Assembly: GCA_036172665.1 (NCBI GenBank) | Contig: CM069875.1 | Span: 19,375,806-19,439,805, forward strand | Length of the DNA: 64,000 nt | Direction of reading: 5' to 3' | Origin: Prosopocoilus inquinatus | Taxonomy: Eukaryota > Arthropoda > Insecta > Coleoptera > Lucanidae | Part shown: piece by piece, positions 49,548 through 60,611 of the stretch | Layout of the letters: the number at the start of each line of letters is the position of its first letter | Position numbering within the stretch: the first letter of the stretch is position 1 | Program-made: the position numbers and the translations under genes | Notes under the pieces: generated by a model | What the model was told of the DNA's origin: nothing | The model's database searches: none | What the model saw: only the letters and a program-made list of their open reading frames with translations

Positions 49548-50195
49548 TAAGAGAAGAGAATCTGAGGTGTCGAATTTAGCGTTTTTAAAGTTCGCTCAAG
49601 ATCACGTCCATTGATAGTTTAATCTGTGTTATTCACACATGAATTCAGCTTTAGTATGACAGGATGTGATGGACTCGTAATGGTACGGAGATATCTTTGT
49701 AAGATATATTCGGAAACTGATCAGCGTAAAGTAAATACATCCTGTAATAAACTTATGATGACATGTGGCAAAATCAGCGCAGACCGTACATGAATTTGAA
49801 TAAGAATCATAAATTATCATTAACTGTCTAATAAATTAGACTAGGCTCGAATATGATCGAACACATTTGGTACTCATTCAATATTGTTGAACAGTAATAT
49901 TGAAGACGTTTTATTGTTCAATAATATTTTACTGGTATAGTAGTTGCGCTGTATGTTTCCAGTTTTCAAAAATAAACTGATGCAAAAGGAAAGATTTTAG
50001 GTAAGAAATTAGACTTTGCTCAATGCATTTAGGTAGAAACTTTCATTCCCAATTTCTTCTTTATGTCTCGCGCATGCGGGATCAGCTCAAGAGAGACTAA
50101 TGTGATGTTGCACGCTCAACAGTTGCCAGTAATATTGACAACTCTTCAATAAATTTTAAACCAAATTAATTTTTATTGAACGGCATTCCAAAATA
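49548..50195. other. Intergenic, nothing recognised
   Basis: AT-rich sequence between the MITE and the next fold-back element; only a 63-codon antisense frame. Confidence 0.4.
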
Positions 50196-52020
50196 CAGGG
50201 AGATTCAGGCAACTCATTCATTAAAAGTTTACGGACTTCCTCTCTGAATTTCTATTTCATATTTTGCGGTTATAAGTTAGCGATAATGATCTATTATAAT
50301 ATAATATTTCCAACTTTCGGACACTTCCGCTTGTACCGGAAGTTGCTATCAACTTTCTTATTTTAAATAGAATACCCCATTTTTTTATTGCATTTCTGAA
50401 ATCTTCATGAAATTCTAGAAATATTTTGTGTAACATGTGATACAAGAAAAATTAGCCGTTTTAGAGATATTTCCATTTTTTAAAAAAAGTTCAAAGTTGC
50501 AGTACCTTGTTTATGATGCTGCCATCTTTGTGTAACAAAAGCCATAATTTCAATTTTTGGCCTGTAGTGGGCTATGCTCATAAGCTTTCAGGTCATACCT
50601 AATTTTACACAAAATCGTTTACGGGCTGGTTGAAAAGTAACTTCTGTTCGAACTGATTTCAACTGTGGAAAAGTCATATTTTTTAAATAGAATACCCAGT
50701 ATTTTTTTATACCGTAAGAATCAGAATTAAATGTTCTTTCGAACTGTATTAGCATATCCTATACTCATCTCTTACCTTACTCTTTCTATTCACGATTTTC
50801 TCTTTGACACATCAATTTTTTCACTTTTCAATATTATTCCTGAATAGCGTGCTATGAAAATTTAACAAACTGAGGTTTTTTAAATTAATTTCTGACTGTA
50901 CTTTCAATTTCATTTTAAAAACCGACAAATAATATTTAAATACACATCTATCATCTGAACTTTTTGTTTACATATGCCGCATGTATTAGAATTCTTAGTA
51001 TGACTACTTACACACTTACAAGGAGAAATTTACACTTAGAATACAAAATTTTATAAAAACTAATAAATAAATCAGAAATATTAAAAATAATACACAAATT
51101 GTTGGTTATAATATTGGCTCTAAGTTGTCCTCGGCTATTATTTATTAGTAATAACTTTCTACTGTATCTAAGTAATAACGCATTTTCCTCGATATAACAA
51201 CTTTCTTTATTAACTTCTTGTATTGTCGATTTTTTTATCATCAAATATCTTTAATATGTGTGTGTTTGATTATTAATTTTTTGGTTCTTCGTAGATTAAA
51301 TTGTTTTTTTTTAATTCCTTCTAGACAAATGATTTCAAAAATTATAATTTCTCTAGTTTTCATAGCCCACTATTTAAAAGTAATACCGAAAAACGGAAAA
51401 AAATTACGTGTTAAAAAGAAATCATCGATAACGAGTGAACTATAAAAAATAGGTATAGGTAATTCTAATACAGGACGAAAGAACATTTAATCCTGAGTCA
51501 CATGATACAAAAATATACTAGGTGTTCCATTTAAAAAACACGACTTTTCGACAGTTGAAATTAGTTCGAATAGAAGTTACTTTTCAACCAGCCTGTAAGC
51601 AATCAAGTGCAAAACTGGACATGATCTGAAAGAATGTTACTGTAGCCTACTACAGGCCAGAAATGAGCATCATGGTGTTTGTTGCACAAAGATGGCAGTG
51701 TCATAACCAAGGTTCTGCAAGTCTGAATTATTTTTAAAAAATGAAAATATCTCGAAAACGGTTAATTTTTCTTATATCACATGTTGCACAAAATATTTTT
51801 AGAATTTTATGAAGATTTCAAAAATGCATTAAAAATTTGGGTATTCTATTTAAAATAAGAAAGTTGACAGCAACTTCCGGTATAAGCGGAAGTGTCCGAA
51901 ATTTGAAAATATTATATTTTGATAGAACCATATCTTTAACTTATAACTGCAAAATATGAAACAGAAATTCAAAGGAGAAGTCAGTAAACTTTTAATGAAA
52001 TGGTTGCCTGAATCTTCCTG
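50196..52020. mobile_element. Fold-back element with about 515-bp arms, non-autonomous
   Basis: Ends CAGGGAGATTCAGGCAAC and the inverse of CAGGAAGATTCAGGCAACC. The arms (about 50196-50710 and 51500-52020) match throughout and contain the near-palindrome CTTCCGCTTGTACCGGAAG. The 0.8-kb core has no transposase. The arms are related to those of the DD41D element at 57.4 kb (shared CAACTTTCTTATTTTAAAT and the same palindrome). The outside TA is intact only on the left. Confidence 0.75.
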
Positions 52021-52498
52021 ATCGCCGCCCCTTTTATTGACAATAATTATCCTCACACAGTCAATATTATTGAACAATAAACGTCTTCAAATTTTATTAA
52101 TCAGTAACATTGTTAGTATGCGGGGGGCTTAGTCATAAGTCAACAAAATTTAATGTTAAGTAAATTAAAAAAAAAATTTGTTGCATTTTTAAGGTTCTTA
52201 TGAGAAACCTTCGCCTTATTGACGAAACACTTTTATAGAAAAAATGTCATCCTCTTTTCTGTATGCCCGGTAGAATCCAGAATGTCCGAGTGCAACCAAA
52301 GAAACTAATTGTGAACAGTTCTCATACTTGTTAAAACCTAAGAAAGAAATTGATCGTTCATATTGGTATACATGCTTCCATCATTACATAAAGTTATGTA
52401 AGTAGAACCAGTTGAAAATAATGGCGCATACTAACCAAGTAACTAACTCGTAGTTATTAGACATTCACAAAATGTAAAGGCACAATTGACTTTATATA

Positions 52499-53771
52499 CA
52501 GGGTGTCCCAGCGTTCCGAGGAAGTACGAAAATAAGCATTTTATCAAAAAGCTTTAATGTGCAGACATTCTGCACAATTTAAAATTATTTTGAACTATAC
52601 AGGCTTTATTAAGTTAAACATCAAACTTATGATTTTTTAAATGGAACCCTACATATTTTATTACAAATTGGAGTCATTTCTATTGGCTTTCCAACTGTAC
52701 CACATCATTTAATACATTTCAATTTAAATACGTCTGAGTTATTGTTGATTAATTAATCAACTTACAGAAATTTGCTGTACGATATTCCTATTCGATTCAG
52801 GAATGTATGGCATAGCACAGTTTTGTAGTATTAACTGGCATTTACAATTCGCACTTGTTATGTTTTTTTATTAAATTTCTAAAAATATTCATTCAGAACA
52901 AATAAAAAGATAACTTATGATAATAATGATTTTATTTGTCATTTTGTGTAAATTACTTCCAGGACAAATTTTTAAAATTTTATAAGTTAATTTAATGGGT
53001 GACGCAGTTGGTAGTTTGTTGATACGGTAGTGATGGCTTATTCATAGTTTTTATTGATTTTGAATGGCGACATCTAAAAATGTTACAAAAATATAACAAA
53101 TGTGAATTATGAATGCGTTAATAGTACAAAACCGTCTTACACAACACTTTCCTGAATCGAATAGGAATGTCAGACAGTTCTGTAAGTTCAGTAATTCATT
53201 AACAATAACTCGGATGCTATTAAACTTAAACGTGTTAAGTGTGATATCGTGGGAAAGCCAATAAAAAGGACTATCTACTGGTATAATAATTTATAGGGCG
53301 TCTTATTTAAAATAAACGAGTAATTTTACAATTCTTGAAGCGAGCTCTGTTTTTGTTATTGGCTTACCGACATTCAGAATTCGTAAATGGTTTGAAAATA
53401 CAGTTGTTTCGAAGTGTTTGTTCCTGATTTCAACCGGCTATCATTTAAAATAACCTTCAGTTTGAATTTGGATGGTTTCTTAAAGAAAATACGAAATAAC
53501 TCGAAAAGTAAAAATAGTTTAATAAGCGATTATAATCATTTTCATCGGCTGTTTAAGTGTTACCCAAATATGTAATAAAATATATAGGGTTCCATATAAA
53601 AAATCATAGATTTGATGTATAACTTAATAGAGAAACACACTTTATAGCCGAAAATAATTTTGTATTGTGCAGAATACGAGTCTGCACAACTTTCATTAAC
53701 AAAGGCTTTTGATAAAATGTATCTATATGAAATGTCTTTTTCCTACTTCCTCGAAGCGCTGGGACAACCTG
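52499..53771. mobile_element. Fold-back element, 1.27 kb
   Basis: TA-flanked ends CAGGGTGTCCCAGCG and the inverse of CAGGTTGTCCCAGCG. The arms pair over about 190 bp, then again nearer the centre (TATTCCTATTCGATTCAGGAA and its inverse), so most of the element is palindromic. Internal TGGAACCCTACA/TAGGGTTCCA motifs mark the arm ends. No coding frame. Confidence 0.75.
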
Positions 53772-53773
53772 TA

Positions 53774-54294
53774 TGAACGCCACAAATAATACCTACTCTG
53801 TATTTCTACTATCTCAAAGTCAAACGAGTTTAACATGCCGCTCATTTCATGTTATGATATCCACGTTATCAGCTATATCTAGAAAGTGCTTCCGAGTGTT
53901 TGAATAAATAAATATTACGTTGAGTTGAGTTCAACGAGGGTAAAGGACTAGAACTTTCATATATCCGGAAAAGATTTACTTGCTATACCAGACGAATTTA
54001 AATATACTGAGCTAATTAGTGTGACATAAACAGGTTACCATAGTGATTGTTGATTGGTTAGTTTGACACGTCTCAGTCAGTTTTTTACAAATTTTGTACA
54101 AGAAATATCATCGTGTCATAAGAGCCTTAGTCATAATATAATTAATGAAATACACGGCACGTTGCAGGAGGGCAAGAATACCGGGTTTTGATAATATCGA
54201 AAAACCGGAATATCGAACATTTTTACACCATTTTTAGTAAAACCTGTAAAAAGATTTGAAATACTGAAATATCGATATAGTATTACCTCACTTA
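53774..54294. other. Intergenic, nothing recognised
   Basis: AT-rich; no open frame or repeat that I can support. Confidence 0.4.
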
Positions 54295-54533
54295 TAGCCG
54301 TTTGCACCATGTCTAGTTAAAAATTAAAGCAGGTTTAACAGTAAACCCAGTTTGCACCACGGCTTAAACCGTAATGAAAAACTCGCTAAACCAACTCAAT
54401 TTAATCCGCCGCCCGTGATGGTTTAACGTTGAGTTGGTTTAGCGAGTTTTTAACTACGGTTTAAGCCGCGGTGCAAACTGGGTTTACTGTTAAACCTGGT
54501 TTAATTTTTAACTAGACATGGTGGAAACGGCCA
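54295..54533. mobile_element. PIF/Harbinger-type fold-back MITE, TTA duplication
   Basis: Arms of about 110 bp with few mismatches (TAGCCGTTTGCACC ... CTAAACCAACTCAA and its inverse) and a spacer of about 20 bp. TTA on both sides (54292-54294, 54534-54536). Confidence 0.8.
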
Positions 54534-54937
54534 TTAATGCCATGAAAGTTAACCCTAATTTATAACTTTAAATTTTTGTTTTCATGATTCTTATTGATTA
54601 TTTTCAAGAATTTATTTATGTTTGTTTCTTAAAAACTATTATTGGGTTCTATTAATTATACTGCACAAATATTAAGCGGGCTACTTAAAAATTTAATACT
54701 AAACTGAGAATAAATGAGAAAAATATTAATATAACAATTTAAAATGTTTTAGTGATCCACTTCCTTTGTTGAGTAGAAACTTTATTTTCATTTTGGTTAT
54801 TTATTGCTATTTAACAGAATTATTGACTGTTTATAAAGTATAATGTTGTTTATCTTAGTTTTAATATGTTTTTGTTTCGATAATTGATTGACTTTCTTTC
54901 TGAGAGCATTTTTTTCTACCATATTCTACCTATATTT

Positions 54938-55384
54938 AGGGTTGCCGTACGTCCCATATACATATACGGGATTGTCACCGCATTTCACTGATCAGTTCCG
55001 TATTACTATTTGTCTCGTTTTTGATCAAAAATCATGTCTAAGAAAGCTATGTAAATAATATATTTACCATTCTAGCGCACAATGCAAATGTAGACAGGAT
55101 ATTTTCCCTTATGATAACTCAATGGTCCGACAAAGAAACTAGTTGTCATTACAATTTTAGAATGATTTGTACAACTGTTATAATTATGTAAAGGAAGAAA
55201 ATGTTGTAGGAATAATTAAGAAACTAAAATCACCTTTAAAATATGACTGGGCTAAAAGGCATCTTTTTTATTATTCTGCGCATTCATTTTATTGGATTGT
55301 TTAAACTTTATTAACTTTCTAATAAGAGTATCTTATTTAGTACTTATGTATCCCGTACCAATGCTTGGAAATTATGGCAACCCT
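54938..55384. mobile_element. MITE with AGGGTTGCC ends
   Basis: AGGGTTGCCGTACGTCCC at the left and GGCAACCCT at the right, with a further CGGGA/TCCCG match about 30 bp in. AT-rich interior, no gene. Confidence 0.5.
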
Positions 55385-55479
55385 ATCTATAATATCATCT
55401 TTATTGCAATTCATTTTAAATATTAATATCGAATGAATACCGGTATTGTAAAAAGAAAGAAAAGAATTACGTCCTAGCG

Positions 55480-55708
55480 CAGGGATCCCCCAAACTTAAT
55501 CAGTCCGCGGTGCACTTACCAGATTAGTATTTTATCCCGATGTCCTTTTGAAAATGTATACAATGACATGAATCAGGTACAGAAATGAAAACAACTCTTA
55601 AGTCTTCTATAAACTTCACGAAAGTTTCATATTTTTCTGGAAAATTCTATCGCCTTTTTACTCTCTATAGGGCCCGGGACGCCGCGGCGCACACTTAGGA
55701 AACTACTG
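55480..55708. mobile_element. hAT-type MITE
   Basis: The left CAGGGATCCCCCAAACTTA and the right inverse of CAGTAGTTTCCTAAG, followed inward by CCGCGG blocks on both sides, are typical of hAT ends. The flanking octamers TCCTAGCG and ACCTAGTG agree at six of eight positions. Confidence 0.6.
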
Positions 55709-56225
55709 ACCTAGTGCGCTGATACACACCGTCCCTAAAATAGGGGCTTTAATAAAGGAAATGTTAGTTGAGCATTTTCTGCCCCATGAATTAAGTTTTA
55801 AGAATGTTGAAGAAGAACAATGTTTCTGCTTATTTTATTCCTAAAATGAAAGAAATAAGGAAAGTTCCAAAACCAACAAAACTTTCTGCTGAGACCAGTA
55901 TACCAGAAAAAGGTTTGTTCCCAATTGCAATGATTCTGTTTTCATTGATACGGAAGATTAACAACAAAATTTTGTCTTACGTATATTGCGAGGATGAGAT
56001 TTCTTTTTCTGATTTAAAGTGTTAATAGAAATTCAATCCAATTTTTGAAAACATTAAAGTTTCTTGAACATATAAAATAGCGACATCTTACTATCGCTTT
56101 TTGACCTAACATTGCAGTAGGATAGACAAATTGAAGCGGGATTTGCTCCTAATGAGTCCCCCATGCAAGGCGGCCATGCTTGCTGTCAAAGCATAATGAA
56201 AATTTTAGAAAAATTTTTGTGCAAA

Positions 56226-56339
56226 TCGTTTTTGATTGCAGTGAGAACCTCGAGCAGCCTCTGGACAGCTGTTTCAGCCCTGCTTGGGGCTTCTTCAGCA
56301 GAGACGTAGCTCGACATTCCCACTGCAGACCAAAAACGA
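56226..56339 (-). ncRNA. Hammerhead ribozyme, type I
   Basis: - strand copy with every consensus element: core CTGAAGA, stem II AGCCC/GGGCT, GAAAC-AGCT-GTC, CTCTG/CAGAG, GAGC/GCTC and the long outer stem I. Confidence 0.85.
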
Positions 56340-56538
56340 CTTGCCCAAATTTATTCGCAAATGCGATGTAAGAATGATGAACATATAAAATAGCGACATC
56401 TTACTATCGCTTTTTGACCTAACATTGCAGTAGGATAGACAAATTGAAGCGGGATTTGCTCCTAATGAGTCCCCCATGCAAGGCGGCCATGCTTGCTGTC
56501 AAAGCATAATGAAAATTTTAGAAAAATTTTTGTGCAAA

Positions 56539-56584
56539 TCGTTTTTGATTGCAGTGAGAACCTCGAGCAGCCTCTGGACAGCTG
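56539..56584 (-). ncRNA. Hammerhead fragment (3' stem I strand only)
   Basis: Only the part after the cleavage triplet and a few bases of stem III remain. The - strand copy stops at AGCTG, where the + strand copy begins. Confidence 0.7.
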
Positions 56585-56787
56585 AAACATTTGCACAAAA
56601 ATTTTTCTAAAATTTTCATTATGCTTTGACAGCAAGCATGGCCGCCTTGCATGGGGGACTCATTAGGAGCAAATCCCGCTTCAATTTGTCTATCCTACTG
56701 TAATGTTAGGTCAAAAAGCGATAGTAAGATGTCGCTATTTTATATGTTCATCACTCTTACATCGCAATTGCGAATAAATTGGGCAAG

Positions 56788-56901
56788 TCGTTTTTGGTCT
56801 GCAGTGGGAATGTCGAGCTACGTCTCTGCTGAAGAAGCCCCAAGCAGGGCTGAAACAGCTGTCCAGAGGCTGCTCGAGGTTCTCATTGCAATCAAAAACG
56901 A
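56788..56901 (+). ncRNA. Hammerhead ribozyme, type I
   Basis: + strand copy with core CTGAAGA and all core and stem residues as in the 48.5-kb consensus. One change (CATTGC for CACTGC) in the outer stem gives a G-U pair. Confidence 0.85.
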
Positions 56902-58204
56902 TTTGCACAAAAAAAAAAAATTTTTTTCTATTAAAGTTTCTGTTTTTCTTGAAGTTACATTTGAAATGAAAAAAAAACAGTTTTATGCTTGTTAGATCGC
57001 GAACTCTGATAATGATGGTTTTGTGGCAGTTAGTTGTTTTAGGAATAACAAAGGAAAAAGTCTTGTTTTTTTTAAATGTGAACATAGAAATAATAATCGT
57101 ATGGAACGCGCTTCGCCGACTACGCCTGTTGGAATCGTAAGGTAGGCAATTTATATGCTTCTAAGGGCAAGAGTACAGGAAAATACATATAACCGTGTGT
57201 TTTCTGGTTGTTTTGTAAAGTAGGCTGGTAATTTCTCAAAACGCATTTTTCTATAGGAATTGACGGTCACTTGCCCTTAGGTCGAGTTGGTTGCCTAACT
57301 TACGTTGCCAACACGGTTGCAATGTAATTCGCATAGGGACGGGCACTTCATATTAAGGCCGATCCTACCCGGTAGGCAGCGTACTGGTCCACGCCGGCCG
57401 GCATTTTATTATTTACCTATTTTTATACAGGGTCTCCCAAGTTGAGTGGCCTATTAAAAGTTTTCGAGGAAGGAAATATACAAAAAATATGAAACTTAGC
57501 AAGTTACCATGGCGGAATCTTTCAGACTAAAATATTTTCACTTTTATATCACTTCCGGTTATACCGGAAGTCGCCGCTAACTTTCTTATTTTAAATGGAA
57601 TGCCATATTTTTTTATTGCAAATTCTGATTCTACGCATTAGTCTAAGTAAAAATTATTAAGACTTCCCTATACTTAAATGTAACCGATTTTGAGATATCT
57701 GGAGATTTAGCTAAAAAATTGTTTTGGTCAGCTTTCATTGAAGAGATTGTACTTATGACACTTTCAAATTTAGAAATTCAGGTGGCATGTCGTTTTGAGG
57801 TACTATCTTCACGCTTTCAAATAGTGTCCTAATTATCCCTGAAAAAATTACAGGCTGGTCATAAAATGGTGTCGAACCTCATTATGTTTAACTGCCCAAA
57901 ACTCAATTTTCGTTAATGGAACACCCTGTATCTTTTTCCATCCTGAGACAGAGAATTAAATTCTACAACGATTAGTATTAGTATTCCGTATACCCATCTG
58001 CAGTAATTTTCTTGTTATCAGCAGTTCTTTTGGCGTACATAAAGGCATAGATCTTAAAGAAGTTAAATACCTGCCGTAAGTTTATTGTTTTCATAAACGA
58101 GCGTCTTAAAAACATAAGCATGCCATGAAAAACAATTTTCTTTGTTAGTTTGACGTTTTTATTAAACAAAAATACGTAAACTTTGTTGAGTGATAAAAAC
58201 AACA

Positions 58205-59275
58205 ATGAATAATTTTGGTTATTCTAATGAACAATTATTAAATTTATTTTGCATTCGTCGAGAATGCAATAAAATTGTTACGAGAACATGTAGAAGATTT
58301 AATGAAATGTTTCCGCAGTTACCGCCAATGACCGAAAAAAAATTTAGAAGGTATGAACGTAACTTTTTAAGAAGTGGTACCGTTAGACCAAAGAAAACTT
58401 CGTCGTGTGCTGTAACTGGCAATGAAGAAAACGAAATTTCTGTTTTGGCATTCTTTCAAGTTTATCCGCGAGCATCTATCGCCGCTGCTGAACACGATTT
58501 AAATGTCGCACATGCATCCATACAAAGAATTCTGCACAAGCATAAATTACATGATTACAAGTTCGTTATTGTTAACGCTTTGCAACCAGAAGATCCGGCG
58601 ATTCGAATACGATTTTGTGAAGCACTTTTGACACATTATCAAGAAGACCACCGTTTCGTGCAGAAAATCATTTGGACAGATGAGGCTAAGTTTACTCATG
58701 AAGGAATTTGAAATAGGCATAATTCTCACGTATGGGCAAGGGAAAATCCTCATTTTGTTAGAGAGAGAGGATTCCAAAATAAATTTAGTTTTAACGTTTT
58801 TGCAATTTTGAAGGATAACAGATGTTCCTATTTTATTTATAACGAAAAGCTAAATTCTCGTCGTTATTTAGACATTTTGAGAACTGTGGTGACAAATTTT
58901 TTAGAAAATTTACCATTAAATACTCATTTTAATTGTTGGTATCAGCTAGATGGAGCTCCAGCACACAGTACTAACGAAGTGGGAGAGCAGTTAAACGAAC
59001 TTTTTCCAAATCGATGGATAGGACGCCACGGTCCTTTGAGATGGCCCCCGCGATCACCTGATCTTACGCCATTGGATTTCTATCTGTGGGGTAAAATTAA
59101 ATCGGAGGTTTATCGTGAACCTGTAAATGATAGGCAAGATCTCGAAAATCGAGTTATAAATTGCTTTCAAAATTTAAATCCCATTGAAATATGACGAGCA
59201 ACCACAGAGGGTGTTGTATCACAAATAAGAAATTGCCTCCGCATGAATGGCAGGCAATTTGAACGAGCTTTGTAG
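58205..59275 (+). pseudogene. DD41D transposase, two nonsense codons
   Basis: A single frame of 357 codons from ATG 58205 to TAG 59273-59275, broken by TGA at 58709-58711 and at 59192-59194 but without frameshift. The N-terminal helix-turn-helix region spans roughly residues 1-115. The catalytic triad is WTDEAKF (first Asp), QLDGAPAHS (second) and SPDLTPLDFYLWG (third), with 41 residues between the second and third Asp. That spacing is known from the rosa-type DD41D group of Tc1/mariner. The C-terminal NCLRMNGRQFE is typical. Recently disabled, since only two changes spoil it. Confidence 0.85.
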
Positions 59276-59301
59276 TTATTTTACGATGTTACAATTTTGG
59301 T

Positions 59302-59505
59302 TTAGTAAGGATACTTTTCATTTGCTTTGTTAATTTTGTTAATTTCTTTGTTACTTGTTTGTATTGTATGTGAGTTTTTAAATTTTAGATAAATGGAGGC
59401 CGTAGAAAGATACACTACATAAAAATTTACTACAGAATTTCCAATAACTTCTTTTGTTCTTATTGTAGGTTGCCACTTCCCCTTCTTTTTGCTTTTCATG
59501 GCCAA
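59302..59505 (-). CDS. Conserved antisense small frame in the DD41D element
   Basis: A - strand frame beginning MAMKSKKKGKWQ and containing PTIRTKEVIGNS, placed tail-to-tail with the transposase. A diverged relative at 19846-20070 keeps KSK..., PTIRTKEVIGNS, VNFY and LKFK despite insertions. A TTTTAG acceptor-like site precedes the ATG. It may be a second gene of the element or only conserved subterminal DNA. No domain recognised. Confidence 0.3.
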   Translation of the reverse strand: MAMKSKKKGKWQPTIRTKEVIGNSVVNFYVVYLSTASIYLKFKNSHTIQTSNKEINKINKANEKYPY

Positions 59506-60451
59506 CTTTATCTAAAATTTAAAAAAAAATTATGTTACTTATCTGTTAGTGTTATAACTCAATAAATATTTTTATTTTCTCGTCACTTACTGCTAAAAAA
59601 TACAATATTTCAAGAAAAATATACCATTATAATAAAACAATTACTGATAACAAGAAAACTACTGCAGATGGGTATAGGGAATACTGATACTAATCGATGT
59701 AGAATTTGATTCTCTGTTTCAGGATGCAAAAATATACAGGGTGTTCCATTAACGAAAATTGAGTTTTGGGCAGTTAAACATAATGAGGTTCGACACCATT
59801 TTATGACCAGCCTGTAATTTTTTCAGGGATAATTAGGACACTATTGAAAGCGTGAAGATAGTACCTCAAAACGACATGCCACCTGAATTTCTAAATTTGA
59901 AAGTGTCATAAGTACAATCTCTTCAATGAAAGCTGACCAAAACAATTTTTTAGCTAAATCTCCAGATATCTCAAAATTGGTTACATTTAAGTATAGGGAA
60001 GTCTTAACAATTTTTACTTAGACTAATGCGTAGAATCAGAATTTGCAATAAAAAATATGGCATTCCATTTAAAATAAGAAAGTTAGCGGCGACTTCCGGT
60101 ATAACCGGAAGTGATATAAAAGTGAAAATATTTTAGTCTGAAAGATCACCTTCCACCGTGGCAGCCTGCTAAGTTTCATATTTTTTGTATATTTCCTTCC
60201 TCGAAAACTTTTAATAGGCCACTCAACTTGGGAGACCCTGTATGTAACGACGCACGCTAATCGGAATGGCATCACTCCGCACGGAATCGGCCCGTACGGA
60301 ATAGTCCGACTAGAATATTTTAGCCGACTGCCGACACTGACTTACGCTTCCTATCATTATTTTTAGCTTTTCTTTTTCCTCTTCATATAATAGCGCCACA
60401 ATAACAATTTTTAGGATCTAAATGAGCATGATAGTGTGCGCTATTACATAT

Positions 60452-60592
60452 TAAAATAGGTAAATAATAAAATGCCGGCCGTTGTGGACCGATACGTTGC
60501 CGGCCGGGTAGGATAAGTGCGCGTCGCTTCTAATTTTTGACGGCCGGCGTGGGCCGGTGCGCTGCCGGCCGGGTAGGATAAGTGCGCGTCGA
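60452..60592. repeat. GC-rich tandem duplication, partner of the left flank at 57357
   Basis: Two units of about 60 bp share GCCGGCCGGGTAGGATAAGT and GCGCGTCG. The first part (GGTAAATAATAAAATGCCGG) is the inverse of 57400-57420, just outside the DD41D element. Confidence 0.65.
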
Positions 60593-60611
60593 CCTTTACT
60601 GTCTACATCGT

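Larger units (their letters stand above)
56065..56929. mobile_element. Hammerhead-repeat array, inverted, with 12-bp target duplication
   Basis: One full and one partial - strand monomer (56065-56584) meet about one + strand monomer (56585-56929). ATTAAAGTTTCT flanks both sides exactly (56053-56064 and 56930-56941). The two - strand monomers are 313 bp apart and nearly identical. The inversion joint falls at CAGCTG, the stem III palindrome next to the cleavage site. The right edge ends in an A-rich then T-rich run. Confidence 0.85.
57428..60240 (+). mobile_element. DD41D Tc1/mariner-superfamily transposon with TIRs of about 590 bp
   Basis: TA-flanked. The left arm (57428-58019) starts CAGGGTCTCCCAAGTTGAG; the right arm (59645-60240) is its inverse. 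They match closely over about 590 bp, far longer than the roughly 30-bp TIRs usual in mariner. The arms hold the palindrome ACTTCCGGTTATACCGGAAGT and an internal GGAACACCCTGTA motif. Between the arms lies a transposase gene with two stops. Confidence 0.85.
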
